Below, in pieces: positions 19,618 through 28,574 of a stretch of DNA of 64,000 nt. Position 1 is the first letter of the stretch; each line of letters begins with the position of its first letter. Position numbers and translations under genes: made by a program. Origin of the DNA: Acidipropionibacterium timonense (GTDB lineage Bacteria > Actinomycetota > Actinomycetes > Propionibacteriales > Propionibacteriaceae); the NCBI RefSeq assembly GCF_900605005.1, contig NZ_LR027558.1:820124-884123 (forward strand). Reading direction: 5' to 3'. The notes beneath the pieces were generated by a model, which had not been told where the DNA came from, searched no databases, and saw only the letters and a program-made list of their open reading frames with translations.

Positions 19618-20367
19618 ATGCCCACCTACCGCGACCACGCTGTCGTGCTGCGGACCTACAAGCTGGGTGAGGCCGACCGGATCATCTCCATGCTCTCGCG
19701 CGATCACGGGAAGATCCGGGCCGTCGCCAAGGGCATCCGACGCACCTCGAGCAAGTTCGGTGGACGCCTCGACCCGTTCAACCACGTCGACGTCCAACTC
19801 GTCTTGGGGCGCAACCTCGACGTCGTCGCCCAGGTCGAGACCATCACGCCGTACTCCCAGCCCCTGCGCGAGGACTACGGTCTCTTCACCGCCGCCGAGG
19901 TCATGGTCGAGACGGCCGACCACCTCGTGCCGGTGGACCGCGAACCCGCTCCCGCCCAGTACCGCCTGCTGGCGGGGGCACTGCGGACCCTGGGATTCGG
20001 GACGCCGGACGGACGGCGTCCGGCGGCGATGGTCCTCGACTCGTACCTGCTGCGGTCCCTGGCCGTGTCCGGGTACGCGCCCGACCTCGTCGACTGCGTC
20101 CGCTGCGGCAAGCCGGGCCCCCACCCGGGGTTCTCGCCGAGCCTGGGCGGGGTGGTGTGCATCGACTGCCAGCAGCCGGGCACCCCGCACCCCAACCCGG
20201 CGACGGTCGAGTACCTGCGGGCGCTGCTCACCGGCGACTGGGTCGCGACGCGCGAGGTGGCGCCGGTACGGGTGAGGGAGGCCTCCGGCCTCGTGTCGGC
20301 CTTCGTCTCCTGGCACCTCGAACGAGGGCTGAGATCGCTGCCCCTGGTCGACCGTTCATCCCTGTGA
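19618..20367 (+). CDS. recO: DNA repair protein RecO
   Basis: A 249-aa recombination mediator that helps load RecA with RecR. The N-terminal OB fold starts YRDHAVVLRTYKLGEADRIISMLSRDHGKIRAVAKG. A zinc-binding loop follows later, with the cysteines CVRCGKPGP and GGVVCIDCQ (C-x2-C … C-x2-C). ATG 19618 has TAGGGT 6 nt upstream, consistent with leaderless expression. It is divergent from uppS. Confidence 0.95.
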   Translation: MPTYRDHAVVLRTYKLGEADRIISMLSRDHGKIRAVAKGIRRTSSKFGGRLDPFNHVDVQLVLGRNLDVVAQVETITPYSQPLREDYGLFTAAEVMVETADHLVPVDREPAPAQYRLLAGALRTLGFGTPDGRRPAAMVLDSYLLRSLAVSGYAPDLVDCVRCGKPGPHPGFSPSLGGVVCIDCQQPGTPHPNPATVEYLRALLTGDWVATREVAPVRVREASGLVSAFVSWHLERGLRSLPLVDRSSL

Positions 20368-20413
20368 CGCGGTGTCCGCCTGCGCCATCCCCTGTGACAC
20401 GGGTGAGGTGGCG

Positions 20414-20830
20414 TCAGCCCTGTGCCGCGGTGCAGTCGGCGCACAGTCCGAAGAGCTCGAACTCGTGGCCGGTCTGGCTGAACCCGTGCCTGGCGGCGAT
20501 CGACGCCGCCCAGTCCTCGATGGCCGGGTCGGGGCCGATCTCGACCGCCGTCCCGCAGTTGCGGCACACGAGGTGATGGTGGTGCTTCTGGGAACACCGC
20601 CGATAGGTCATCTCGCCGTCCTCGGTGCGGATGGCGTCGAGCTCGCCGTCCTCGGTCATCGACTGGAGGTTGCGATACACCGTCGCCAGCCCCACCGACA
20701 CGCCGCGGGCCCGCAACTGGTCGTGCACCTGCTGGGCGGTGAGGAAGGCCGACTCGTCGTCGAAGAGGTCGCTCATGGCCGTGCGCTGCTTCGTCGTGCG
20801 GCGCGGATGCGAAGAACTGCCTGTCACCAC
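20414..20830 (-). CDS. Fur-family metalloregulator (Zur-like)
   Basis: A 138-aa DNA-binding repressor. The winged-helix part has the recognition segment VSVGLATVYRNLQSMTEDGELD. The metal site residues appear as YRRCSQKHHHHLVCRNCGTAVE, and a second CxxC (LCADCTAA) closes the protein: both structural zinc pairs are present. The His-rich loop and the GLATVYRNL sequence resemble actinobacterial Zur, but Fur cannot be excluded. The start is one of two tandem GTG codons at 20830/20827, or ATG at 20776 (MSDLFDDE) if the basic N-terminus is not translated. No clear operator or zinc transporter genes were found nearby. Confidence 0.88.
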   Translation of the reverse strand: MVTGSSSHPRRTTKQRTAMSDLFDDESAFLTAQQVHDQLRARGVSVGLATVYRNLQSMTEDGELDAIRTEDGEMTYRRCSQKHHHHLVCRNCGTAVEIGPDPAIEDWAASIAARHGFSQTGHEFELFGLCADCTAAQG

Positions 20831-20972
20831 GGCTGCGTCTCACCTCTGATGTGTCGAACGTCCCGGCGGTCGGCGACGTTGCTCCCTCACTGTACCGTCG
20901 CGTGCGCGTGCGTGCCGACAGCTCGGGGCACCACGGGGCGACCTCGGGGGCCGGGCGACGTAGGGTGACGCC

Positions 20973-21287
20973 GTGCTCGTCATCCTGAGGTTCCGCGTGC
21001 CGGACGCCCACCGCCCCGCCTTCGACGCCGCCGTCGGCCACCTGGAGACCCATCTGCGAGCGTGCCCCGGGCTGCTCAGCCTGGAACGCGGCACCGCCGT
21101 CGATGACGAGGAACTCCACGCCCTCGTCATGACCTGGGACCTGCCCCGGTCATGGCGCACCGCCTTCGGTGGCCAGAGCGGACGCGCCGCCTTCCTGCCG
21201 GTCATGACGTGGCTGCTCGACGAACCCAGCGCGTACGCCGGTCCACGGGACGACACCTTCAATCTCCCTCGCGGGGCGAGCCGCTAG
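20973..21287 (+). CDS. Small ABM-like (antibiotic biosynthesis monooxygenase fold) protein
   Basis: A 104-aa protein with the alternating strands and helices of a ferredoxin-like ABM dimer: MLVILRFRVPDAHRPAFDAAVGHLETHLRACPGLLSLERG is the typical first half. Most relatives are uncharacterised and do not make antibiotics. GTG 20973 was chosen because TAGGGT is 6 nt upstream (leaderless). It lies between the Fur-family regulator (divergent) and glyS; its 3' end contains a possible -10 element (TAGCAT at 21285) for the glyS transcript. Confidence 0.65.
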   Translation: MLVILRFRVPDAHRPAFDAAVGHLETHLRACPGLLSLERGTAVDDEELHALVMTWDLPRSWRTAFGGQSGRAAFLPVMTWLLDEPSAYAGPRDDTFNLPRGASR

Positions 21288-21375
21288 CATGAGCGGTGCG
21301 GCTCAGCCGGACTGAACCCGCGTGGACACCATCCGGGTGCCCACTCCAATGAGGACTTGGAAGAAAGGGACGGCC

Positions 21376-22767
21376 ATGGCCCCCACCAGCGCTCTCGACA
21401 ACGTCATCAACCTGTGCAAGCGACGCGGATTCGTCTTCCCCTGCGGCGAGATCTACGGCGGCACCCGGGCGGCCTGGGACTACGGGCCCTTCGGCGTCGA
21501 GCTCAAGGAGAACATCAAGCGGCAGTGGTGGCGCTCGATGGTCACCACCCGCGACGACATCGTCGGCCTCGACTCCTCGGTCATCCTCCCCAAGGACGTG
21601 TGGGTCGCCTCGGGTCACGTCGGCGTCTTCAACGACCCGCTCACCGAGTGCCTCTCGTGCCACAAGCGTATGCGCGCCGACCACCTCCAGGAGGCGTACG
21701 CCGCCAAGCACGGGCTCGACGACCCCGACTCCATCGCCCTGTCGGAGATCAACTGCCCCAACTGCGGCACCAAGGGCCAGTGGACCGAACCCCGCGACTT
21801 CAACATGATGCTCAAGACCTACCTGGGCGTCATCGAGGACGAGTCCGGGCTGCACTACCTGCGCCCCGAGACCGCCCAGGGCATCTTCATCAACTTCCAG
21901 AACGTCGTCACCTCGGCCCGCAAGAAGCCGCCCTTCGGCATCGCCCAGACCGGCAAGTCATTCCGCAACGAGATCACCCCGGGCAACTTCATCTTCCGCA
22001 CCCGCGAGTTCGAGCAGATGGAGATGGAGTTCTTCGTCGAGCCCGGCACCGACGAGCAGTGGCACCAGTACTGGATCGACACCCGGACCGCCTGGTACAC
22101 CGACCTGGGCATCAACCCGGACAACCTGCGCCACTACGAGCATCCCCAGGAGAAGCTCTCCCACTACTCGAAGCGCACCGTCGACATCGAGTACAAGTTC
22201 GGATTCGCGGGGTCCGACTGGGGTGAGCTCGAGGGCATCTCCAACCGCACCGACTTCGATCTGGGCACCCACTCGAAGCACTCCGGACGCGACCTGTCGT
22301 ACTTCGACCAGGCCAACAACAAGCGGTACCTGCCGTACGTCATCGAGCCGGCGGCAGGCCTCACCCGCTCCCTCATGGCCTTCATGGTCGACGCCTACAC
22401 CGAGGACGAGGCCCCCAACGCCAAGGGCGGGGTCGACAAGCGCACCGTCCTCAAGCTCGACCCGCGTCTGGCCCCGGTCAAGGCCGCCGTCCTGCCGCTG
22501 AGCCGCAACGCCGACCTGTCACCCAAGGCCCGCGACCTCGCCGCGCGGCTGCGGCAGCTCTGGAACGTCGACTTCGACGACGCCCAGGCCATCGGCAAGC
22601 GCTACCGTCGCCAGGATGAGATCGGCACCCCGTTCTGCGTCACGGTCGACTTCGACTCCCTCCAGGACGACGCCGTGACCGTGCGCGAGCGCGACACCAT
22701 GTCGCAGGAGCGGGTCGGCATCGACAAGGTCGAGGACTACTTGGCGCAGCGTCTGCCGCGCTGCTGA
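21376..22767 (+). CDS. glyS: Glycine–tRNA ligase (dimeric type)
   Basis: Class II aminoacyl-tRNA synthetase, 463 aa, the alpha2 form used by actinobacteria. Visible are motif 2 ([23 protein letters not shown]), motif 3 ([16 protein letters not shown]) and the glycine-binding opening [27 protein letters not shown] CxxC (LSCHKR) and a second (NCPNCGTKG) form the insertion zinc knuckle. The C-terminal anticodon-binding domain begins near [18 protein letters not shown] 21376 has AAGGGA 6 nt upstream. Confidence 0.97.
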   Translation: MAPTSALDNVINLCKRRGFVFPCGEIYGGTRAAWDYGPFGVELKENIKRQWWRSMVTTRDDIVGLDSSVILPKDVWVASGHVGVFNDPLTECLSCHKRMRADHLQEAYAAKHGLDDPDSIALSEINCPNCGTKGQWTEPRDFNMMLKTYLGVIEDESGLHYLRPETAQGIFINFQNVVTSARKKPPFGIAQTGKSFRNEITPGNFIFRTREFEQMEMEFFVEPGTDEQWHQYWIDTRTAWYTDLGINPDNLRHYEHPQEKLSHYSKRTVDIEYKFGFAGSDWGELEGISNRTDFDLGTHSKHSGRDLSYFDQANNKRYLPYVIEPAAGLTRSLMAFMVDAYTEDEAPNAKGGVDKRTVLKLDPRLAPVKAAVLPLSRNADLSPKARDLAARLRQLWNVDFDDAQAIGKRYRRQDEIGTPFCVTVDFDSLQDDAVTVRERDTMSQERVGIDKVEDYLAQRLPRC

Positions 22768-22783
22768 TTCAGGTGGCACCCGC

Positions 22784-22818
22784 ACCTGCCGACGTGTCGG
22801 TCCTGGCCGTCGGCAGGT
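22784..22818. terminator. Hairpin between convergent glyS and exporter operon
   Basis: Perfect 11-bp inverted repeat ACCTGCCGACG (22784–22794) and CGTCGGCAGGT (22808–22818) with a 13-nt loop. It lies directly between two convergent transcription units and touches the stop codon of the minus-strand permease. There is no T-tract, as is usual in high-GC actinobacteria. Confidence 0.6.
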
Positions 22819-23435
22819 CAGTGGGTGGCGCGGGTGTTGTGGCGCGCAGCCATGACGTGGAGGCTGGTCACCGTGCCGACGGCGATGAGAACCGCCATCT
22901 GCCACAGATGCCTGGGCTGCAGGCGCCAGCCGGGCAGGGACGTCGCGGTCACGGCACCGTCGGAGTAACCGAGAGCCGTCGCCAACGTGCCTGCGCCGAC
23001 GACCCACGCCACCGCGGCGAGACAGGAGCCCAGCACGCCCGTCGTGCCCATGGTCGACGCCAGGATGAGAGCCATATCGGCCAGCAGCAGACTCGACGTC
23101 AGCTGGAACAGGTGGTGCGCGGCGTCTCCACCGGCGCTGAGAATGGCCGCCATCGCGCCGTTCGCCAGCCAGAAGCCCCCCAGTTCCAGAGCCCTCATGA
23201 GGCGCTCACGCGCGAGCGTGGTGGACAGGCCCGGTACATGGTCGATGACGAGCACGGATGCGAGCGCCGGGTGCAGCGCCCCGACGAGCAGCGCGGTCGT
23301 CCTGGCCCCGTCCGCCAGGGGCACGGGAACCCACAGCTGCCGGGTGCAGGCGGCCACGACGAGCGCGACGAGCAACGCCGGGACGGCCGCCGTCCATCCG
23401 CGAGCCCGGCTGATCGTCAGGAGCGCCATTCTCAT
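22818..23435 (-). CDS. ABC exporter membrane protein, second permease
   Basis: A 205-aa polytopic protein with about six hydrophobic segments. No ABC-2 family signature is obvious, and I recognise no named homologue. It starts within the stop codon of the preceding permease (ATGA at 23432–23435) and is the last gene of a three-gene unit: ATPase, permease, permease. The opening MRMALLTISRARGWTAAVPALLVALVVAACT is a single long helix. A role as half of the membrane channel is inferred from context. Confidence 0.6.
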   Translation of the reverse strand: MRMALLTISRARGWTAAVPALLVALVVAACTRQLWVPVPLADGARTTALLVGALHPALASVLVIDHVPGLSTTLARERLMRALELGGFWLANGAMAAILSAGGDAAHHLFQLTSSLLLADMALILASTMGTTGVLGSCLAAVAWVVGAGTLATALGYSDGAVTATSLPGWRLQPRHLWQMAVLIAVGTVTSLHVMAARHNTRATH

Positions 23436-24205
23436 GGAACGAAGATGTACCGTGCGGCTGGATGAACAGCCACCACCGTGCAGCTCGCCAGCACGACCAT
23501 GGCCCCGAGCAGCGACAGAACCAGGGCCCTGCCTGGCCTGGCGCCTCGAGGAGCCTCGCGCCAGCGACACCATCCGATGAGGGCCACGACCAGCCCGGCA
23601 TTCCCCAGGACGCTCAGGCCCATGTGCACCGGGTTCGGGCGCAGGGGTGACATGGGGCCGGTCGCGAACTCTGGTGACAACAGCTGCGGCAGATGCAGGT
23701 CCCAGAGCACCTGATGGGCCAGGAACACCCCGAGCACCATGACCGGCACCGTCAGGGGGGAGTCCCAGGCGAGGCCGGCTGCGGTGCCGAGCCAGGCCGA
23801 GGCGGCCATGGCGACCGGTCCGGTGAGCACCTGCCACGGCATCGTCAGCCCGCTGCTGTCCGCCCCGTGCAGGAGACACGCCAGCGATCCGATGGCGAGG
23901 AACACTCCTTGGGCGAGCCAGGCCCATCCCACTGCTGCCCACGTCGGGTCCGAGAAGAGGCGGTGATGGGCGTCGATTCCCGCCATCTGGCGGCGGGTTG
24001 TCCGGGACCAGTTCCGGTGCACGAGGTGGGTACACGTTCCCGCGATGAAGGGCGCCCCGAACATCGTCGCCCCTTGAATGAGCGAGAGTGTCCAGGACCA
24101 GTCACGGGTCATCCCCTCGTACCGGAACCACGTGGCGCACTGGGCCAGGAGGAACGCCGGGCCCAGCGGCCAGGTGTGGCGCATCCACAGGAGTATCGCC
24201 CTCAT
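23432..24205 (-). CDS. ABC exporter membrane protein, first permease
   Basis: A 257-aa protein with about six helices (e.g. AAVGWAWLAQGVFLAIGSLACLL and VPVMVLGVFLAHQVLWDL). No precise family is recognised; the size and context suit an ABC-2-type permease of small exporters such as bacteriocin-immunity or antibiotic-efflux systems, but that is inference. ATG 24205 overlaps the ATPase stop by 4 bp, and the next gene overlaps its own stop the same way. Confidence 0.62.
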   Translation of the reverse strand: MRAILLWMRHTWPLGPAFLLAQCATWFRYEGMTRDWSWTLSLIQGATMFGAPFIAGTCTHLVHRNWSRTTRRQMAGIDAHHRLFSDPTWAAVGWAWLAQGVFLAIGSLACLLHGADSSGLTMPWQVLTGPVAMAASAWLGTAAGLAWDSPLTVPVMVLGVFLAHQVLWDLHLPQLLSPEFATGPMSPLRPNPVHMGLSVLGNAGLVVALIGWCRWREAPRGARPGRALVLSLLGAMVVLASCTVVAVHPAARYIFVP

Positions 24206-24915
24206 GTCGGGTCCTGGCCGATGCACCTGAGGAACCACGTCGGTGTCAGCGGGTCGGGGACCCGCCCGTCATGCACGACCACGCCGTGCGACAGGACGAT
24301 GAGGTGGTCGGCGAGCTCGCCGACATCGTCGAGGACGTGACTCGACAGCAAGATCGTGGCGCCGCTGTCGGCCACGGCCCGCAAGGCCGTCATCATGTGC
24401 TCGCGCTGGCGTGGGTCCAGCCCGGTGCTGGGTTCATCGAGAAGCAGGACGTCCGCCTCGGCTGCCAGCGCCTGGGCGAGCCAGACCCTGCGTCGCATCC
24501 CTCCGGACAAGGCCGCGCAGCGCGTCGTCGCAACCTTCTCCAGGTCGACGACGGCCAAGGCGTCGCGGGCTCGGTCCTCGGCACGCCGCCACGGAACGCC
24601 GCGCATCCATGTCAGGTAGGTCACCACCTCGATCGTCGTCAGGTTCGGCGGCGTACCTGCGGACTGAGGCATGAGTGCGACATGCCTCAGCGCATTCCGC
24701 CGGGAGGATCGGGCCGTCATGTCCATGCCGCTGATCGTCACTCGTCCGTGTGTCGGTGCGAGAGCTCCAGCAATGATGGACAGGAGTGTCGATTTTCCGG
24801 CACCGTTCTCGCCGATGAGACCGCACATTCCGGAATCGATCCGCAACGACACGTGGTCCAGTGCCACATGCCGTGACCAGGAGTGGCAGACGTCGTCAAG
24901 GACGAGGTCGATCAT
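24202..24915 (-). CDS. ABC transporter ATP-binding protein (exporter type)
   Basis: A 237-aa ATPase with Walker A GENGAGKST, signature LSGGMRRRVWLAQALA, Walker B DVLLLDEPSTGLDP and H-loop LLSSHVLDDV. This pattern is that of CcmA/BcrA-type ATPases for drug or lantibiotic export. The ATG at 24915 was chosen because a consensus-like promoter ends 7 nt before it; upstream in-frame codons have no signal. It leads the operon with two membrane proteins. The transported compound is unknown. Confidence 0.9.
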   Translation of the reverse strand: MIDLVLDDVCHSWSRHVALDHVSLRIDSGMCGLIGENGAGKSTLLSIIAGALAPTHGRVTISGMDMTARSSRRNALRHVALMPQSAGTPPNLTTIEVVTYLTWMRGVPWRRAEDRARDALAVVDLEKVATTRCAALSGGMRRRVWLAQALAAEADVLLLDEPSTGLDPRQREHMMTALRAVADSGATILLSSHVLDDVGELADHLIVLSHGVVVHDGRVPDPLTPTWFLRCIGQDPT

Positions 24916-24922
24916 GGACGTC

Positions 24923-24951
24923 ACGGTATTCCCGGAATGTATGGGTGTCAA
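24923..24951 (-). promoter_or_regulatory. Strong promoter of the ABC exporter operon
   Basis: On the minus strand, TTGACA (24946–24951) is followed by a 17-nt spacer and TACCGT (24923–24928), which lies 7 nt before the ATG at 24915. It is the best -35/-10 pair noticed in the window and implies a leaderless mRNA. Confidence 0.7.
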
Positions 24952-25046
24952 GGAAATGGGTCCGTCTGCCCCGCCGCTGACCCCGCCCACAGGCCGCCGA
25001 CAGGCATTTGCTAGCCTCGTTGGACCGCCAACGAGGGAGTGGCTCC

Positions 25047-25799
25047 ATGAGTGTCGTCACACGGACGCAGGAGCACGGGGACCGACTGCCGACGATGACG
25101 AGGGCGGCCGCGAGGCCGTCCCACGTCACGCTCAAGGCCATCATGGCCGTGACCGGCACGATCCTCGCGCTCTTCGTCCTCGTCCACATGATCGGCAACC
25201 TCAAGGCCTTCGCGGGCCCGGAGGACTACAACGCCTACGCCCACCTCCTGCGCACCCTCCTGTACCCCCTGCTGCCCTACGAGGGTGCGCTGTGGATCAT
25301 CCGTGTCGTCCTGTCGATCGCCCTGCTGCTGCATCTGTGGGCCGGGCTGACCCTGTGGGCGAGGGGACGGCGCGCCCGGGGTCGCCACCGGCGCACCCAC
25401 TTGCGGGGACTCACCTTCGGGGCCCGCACCATGGTGCTGTCGGGGCTGGTCGTCCTGGCCTTCATCATCGTCCATCTCATGGACCTCACCCTCGGGGTCG
25501 CGGTGGCGTCCGGGTCCTTCCGAGGCCCGCAGGACCCCGGGCCGCAGGTGCGGATGAGCGCCTACGAGAACCTCGTCGCCAGCCTCTCGCGGCCCGGCAT
25601 GGCCGTGTTCTACAGCCTCGTCATGCTCGTCATCTGCCTGCATCTGCTCCAGGGCCTGTGGAACGTCGTCAACGACCTCGGCGGAACCGGCCCGCGGCTG
25701 CGTGCGGTGTGGAAGGTCATCGGACTACTGGCTGCCCTGGCCATCGCCGTCGGCAACGGAGCCCTGCCCATGCTCGTTCTCGCCGGGGTGATCGCATGA
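25047..25799 (+). CDS. sdhC: Succinate dehydrogenase/fumarate reductase cytochrome b subunit (set 1)
   Basis: A 250-aa membrane anchor of the single-subunit, di-heme type with five helices. Candidate heme ligands are His in VHMIGNLKAF, LHLWAGLTL, VHLMDLTL and LHLLQGLWN, all four matching the set 2 protein. It passes electrons between quinone and the catalytic subunits. ATG 25047 has GAGGGAG about 8 nt upstream. It overlaps sdhA by 4 bp. It is clearly related to, but divergent from, the protein at 55137. Confidence 0.93.
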   Translation: MSVVTRTQEHGDRLPTMTRAAARPSHVTLKAIMAVTGTILALFVLVHMIGNLKAFAGPEDYNAYAHLLRTLLYPLLPYEGALWIIRVVLSIALLLHLWAGLTLWARGRRARGRHRRTHLRGLTFGARTMVLSGLVVLAFIIVHLMDLTLGVAVASGSFRGPQDPGPQVRMSAYENLVASLSRPGMAVFYSLVMLVICLHLLQGLWNVVNDLGGTGPRLRAVWKVIGLLAALAIAVGNGALPMLVLAGVIA

Positions 25800-27790
25800 A
25801 CCTCCTGCACAGGTCCACCCGCCCGTCCCGTGACATCCTCGGACCGGCCCAGCAGGCCGCCGGCTACCGTGTCGGTGACGACCTCGACGCCGGCGTACCG
25901 ACGGGCGACCCGCTCACCGCCTGGGATCGGCGCCGCAGCCAGTACAAGCTCGTCAACCCGGCCAACCGTCGCAGGATGCACGTCATCGTCGTCGGGGCGG
26001 GGCTGGCCGGCTCGGGGGCCGCCGCGACCCTGGGCCAGCTCGGCTACCAGGTGGACTGCTTCGTCTTCCACGACTCCCCACGTCGCGCCCACTCGGTGGC
26101 GGCCCAGGGCGGGATCAACGCCGCCCGCGCCCGCAAGGTCGACGGCGACAGCCTCGTGCGCTTCGTCAAGGACACCGTCAAGGGTGGCGACTATCGCGGG
26201 CGGGAGGCCGACGTCGTCCGGCTGGGCACCGAGTCGGTGCGCGTCATCGACCACCTGTACGCCATCGGGGCGCCCTTCGCGCGCGAGTACGGCGGTCAAC
26301 TCGCCACCAGGTCCTTCGGCGGCGTCCAGGTCTCGCGCACCTACTACACCCGCGGCGAGACCGGTCAACAACTCGAGATCGCCTGTTCCCAGGCGCTCCA
26401 GGAGCAGGTCGACGCTGGCACCGTCACCCTCCACACCCGCACCGAGATGCTCGACCTCATCGTCGCCGATGGACGGGCCCAGGGCATCGTCACCCGCGAC
26501 CTGCTGTCCGGTGAGATCCGCGCATGGACGGCGCACGTCGTCATCCTGTGCACCGGTGGGTACGGCTCGGTCTACCACTGGTCGACCCTGGCCAAGGGCT
26601 CCAATGCGACCGCGACCTGGCGGGCTCACCGGCAGGGCGCGTACTTCGCCAGCCCGAGCTTCGTCCAGTTCCACCCGACCGCCCTGCCGGTGAGTTCGCA
26701 CTGGCAGTCGAAGACCACCCTCATGAGTGAGTCCCTGCGCAACGACGGCCGCATCTGGGTGCCCAGGCAACCGGGCGACCCGCGTCCGGCCAACGACATC
26801 CCCGAGGAGGAGCGCGACTACTACCTCGAACGCAAGTACCCGGCCTTCGGCAACCTCACCCCGCGCGACGTCGCCTCCCGCAACGCCCGCTCCCAGATCG
26901 ACTCCGGCCATGGCGTCGGGCCCCTGCACAACTCGGTCTACCTCGACTTCCGCGACGCCATCGCCCGGCTGGGCCGCGCGACCATCGCCGAGCGCTACGG
27001 CAACCTCTTCGACATGTACCTCGACGCCACCGGGGAGGACCCCTACGAGGTGCCGATGCGCATCGCCCCGGGCGCCCACTTCACCATGGGCGGACTGTGG
27101 GTCGACTACGACCAGATGAGCACCATCCCCGGGCTCTTCGTCGGGGGAGAGGCGTCGAACAACTACCACGGGGCCAACCGGCTGGGCGCCAATTCGTTGT
27201 TGTCGGCCTCGGTCGACGGCTGGTTCACCCTGCCATTGTCGGTGCCGAACTACCTGGCCGGGCTCATTGGCAAGGAGGTCCTGCCCGCCGACGCCCCCGA
27301 GGTGCTCGACGCCGTCAACCGGGTGCGCGAGAGGGTCGACGCCCTCCTGGCCGTGCGCGGAACCCACCGGCCCGAGTGGTTCCACCGCCGGCTCGGTGAC
27401 ATCCTCTACGCCGGCTGTGGGGTGAGCCGGGACGAGGCCGGACTCACCGAGGCGCTCGCGCAGGTGCGAGCACTGCGTGACGAGTTCTGGCGCGACGTCC
27501 TGGTCGTCGGCGGCCCGGACCGGCTCAACCAGGAACTTGAGAAGGCCGGACGGGTGGCCGACTTCATCGAGCTGGCCGAGATCATGGTCCTCGACGCCCT
27601 CGATCGCCGTGAGTCCGCCGGCGCCCACTTCCGCACCGAGTACACCACACCCGAGGGAGAGGCCAGGCGGGACGACGCCACCTGGGCCAGCGTCTCGGCC
27701 TGGCAGACCCGGCCGGACGGCGTCCACGTGCGCCACAGCGAACCGCTCGAGTTCTCGCTGATCGACATGCAGGTGAGGGACTACCGATGA
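25796..27790 (+). CDS. sdhA: Succinate dehydrogenase/fumarate reductase flavoprotein (set 1)
   Basis: A 664-aa catalytic subunit that interconverts succinate and fumarate. The FAD dinucleotide motif is [36 protein letters not shown] contains the His that binds FAD covalently; [15 protein letters not shown] and the substrate-site [13 protein letters not shown] are present. The [NH2]-terminal ~55 residues precede the FAD domain as in the di-heme (non-classical) enzymes. Compared with set 2 it lacks a short internal segment (near GHGVGPLHNSVYLDF). In propionic bacteria such enzymes can run as fumarate reductase; direction is not decided by sequence. Confidence 0.95.
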   Translation: MNLLHRSTRPSRDILGPAQQAAGYRVGDDLDAGVPTGDPLTAWDRRRSQYKLVNPANRRRMHVIVVGAGLAGSGAAATLGQLGYQVDCFVFHDSPRRAHSVAAQGGINAARARKVDGDSLVRFVKDTVKGGDYRGREADVVRLGTESVRVIDHLYAIGAPFAREYGGQLATRSFGGVQVSRTYYTRGETGQQLEIACSQALQEQVDAGTVTLHTRTEMLDLIVADGRAQGIVTRDLLSGEIRAWTAHVVILCTGGYGSVYHWSTLAKGSNATATWRAHRQGAYFASPSFVQFHPTALPVSSHWQSKTTLMSESLRNDGRIWVPRQPGDPRPANDIPEEERDYYLERKYPAFGNLTPRDVASRNARSQIDSGHGVGPLHNSVYLDFRDAIARLGRATIAERYGNLFDMYLDATGEDPYEVPMRIAPGAHFTMGGLWVDYDQMSTIPGLFVGGEASNNYHGANRLGANSLLSASVDGWFTLPLSVPNYLAGLIGKEVLPADAPEVLDAVNRVRERVDALLAVRGTHRPEWFHRRLGDILYAGCGVSRDEAGLTEALAQVRALRDEFWRDVLVVGGPDRLNQELEKAGRVADFIELAEIMVLDALDRRESAGAHFRTEYTTPEGEARRDDATWASVSAWQTRPDGVHVRHSEPLEFSLIDMQVRDYR

Positions 27791-28542
27791 GAGTGACTCT
27801 GGAGATCTGGCGTCAGGACGGGCCGACGGCTCCCGGACGCTTCGAGCGGTACGACGTCGACGACGCCGAGCCCGAGTGGAGCCTGCTCGAACTGCTCGAC
27901 CGGCTCAACGACCAGATCATCGAGGCCGGCGGGGACCCCGTCGTCTTCGAGTCCGACTGCCGCGAGGGAGTGTGCGGGGCCTGCGGGTTCATGGTCAACG
28001 GCGTCCCGCACGGGCCGCTCGACAACACACCCGCCTGTCGACAGCACCTGCGCGCCTTCCCCGGCGTCACCCACTTCCGGCTCGAACCGTGGCGGTCGAC
28101 CGCCTTCCGGGTCATCCGCGACCTCACCGTCGACCGCGGTCCGCTCGACGAGCTCATCCGTGCCGGAGGGACGGTGGGCGTCATGACGGGCACCGCCCCC
28201 GACGCCGACGACGTCCCCCAGCCCAAGAACCGCGCCGAGCAGGCTCTCGACTTCGCCTCCTGCATCGGCTGCGGGGCGTGCGTGGCGGCCTGCCCGAACG
28301 GCTCGGCGATGCTCTTCGCCGGGGCCAAGCTCGCGCACCTGTCGGCCATGCCCCAGGGCCGGCACGAGCGCAGCCGTCGCGCCCGACGGATGGTGGAGGC
28401 CCTCGACACCTGGTTCGGTCCGTGCTCCCTCTACGGCGAGTGCGTCCAGGCATGCCCGGCCGACATCCCGCTCACGGCGATCGCCACCGTCAATCGGGAA
28501 CGCCTGCGTGCCGGGTTCCGCGGCAGGACGAAGGACGACTGA
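27787..28542 (+). CDS. sdhB: Succinate dehydrogenase/fumarate reductase iron–sulfur subunit (set 1)
   Basis: A 251-aa electron-transfer subunit. The [2Fe-2S] cysteines are in DCREGVCGACGFMVNG with a fourth in TPACRQHL; the second half has [14 protein letters not shown] and a last group GECVQACPADIP for the [4Fe-4S] and [3Fe-4S] clusters. Translation is coupled to sdhA by ATGA. It ends the set 1 operon; the LacI-type regulator starts 33 bp later from its own promoter. Confidence 0.95.
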   Translation: MRVTLEIWRQDGPTAPGRFERYDVDDAEPEWSLLELLDRLNDQIIEAGGDPVVFESDCREGVCGACGFMVNGVPHGPLDNTPACRQHLRAFPGVTHFRLEPWRSTAFRVIRDLTVDRGPLDELIRAGGTVGVMTGTAPDADDVPQPKNRAEQALDFASCIGCGACVAACPNGSAMLFAGAKLAHLSAMPQGRHERSRRARRMVEALDTWFGPCSLYGECVQACPADIPLTAIATVNRERLRAGFRGRTKDD

Positions 28543-28574
28543 CCCGTGGCGCGGTCAGGGCTACAGTCATCACC

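Noticed and set aside
25610-27736. 708-codon minus-strand frame opposite sdhA set 1 (and a similar 722-codon frame at 55661–57829 opposite set 2)
   Set aside because: Both are mirror images of SdhA codon usage, and their similarity to each other follows from that of the sense genes.
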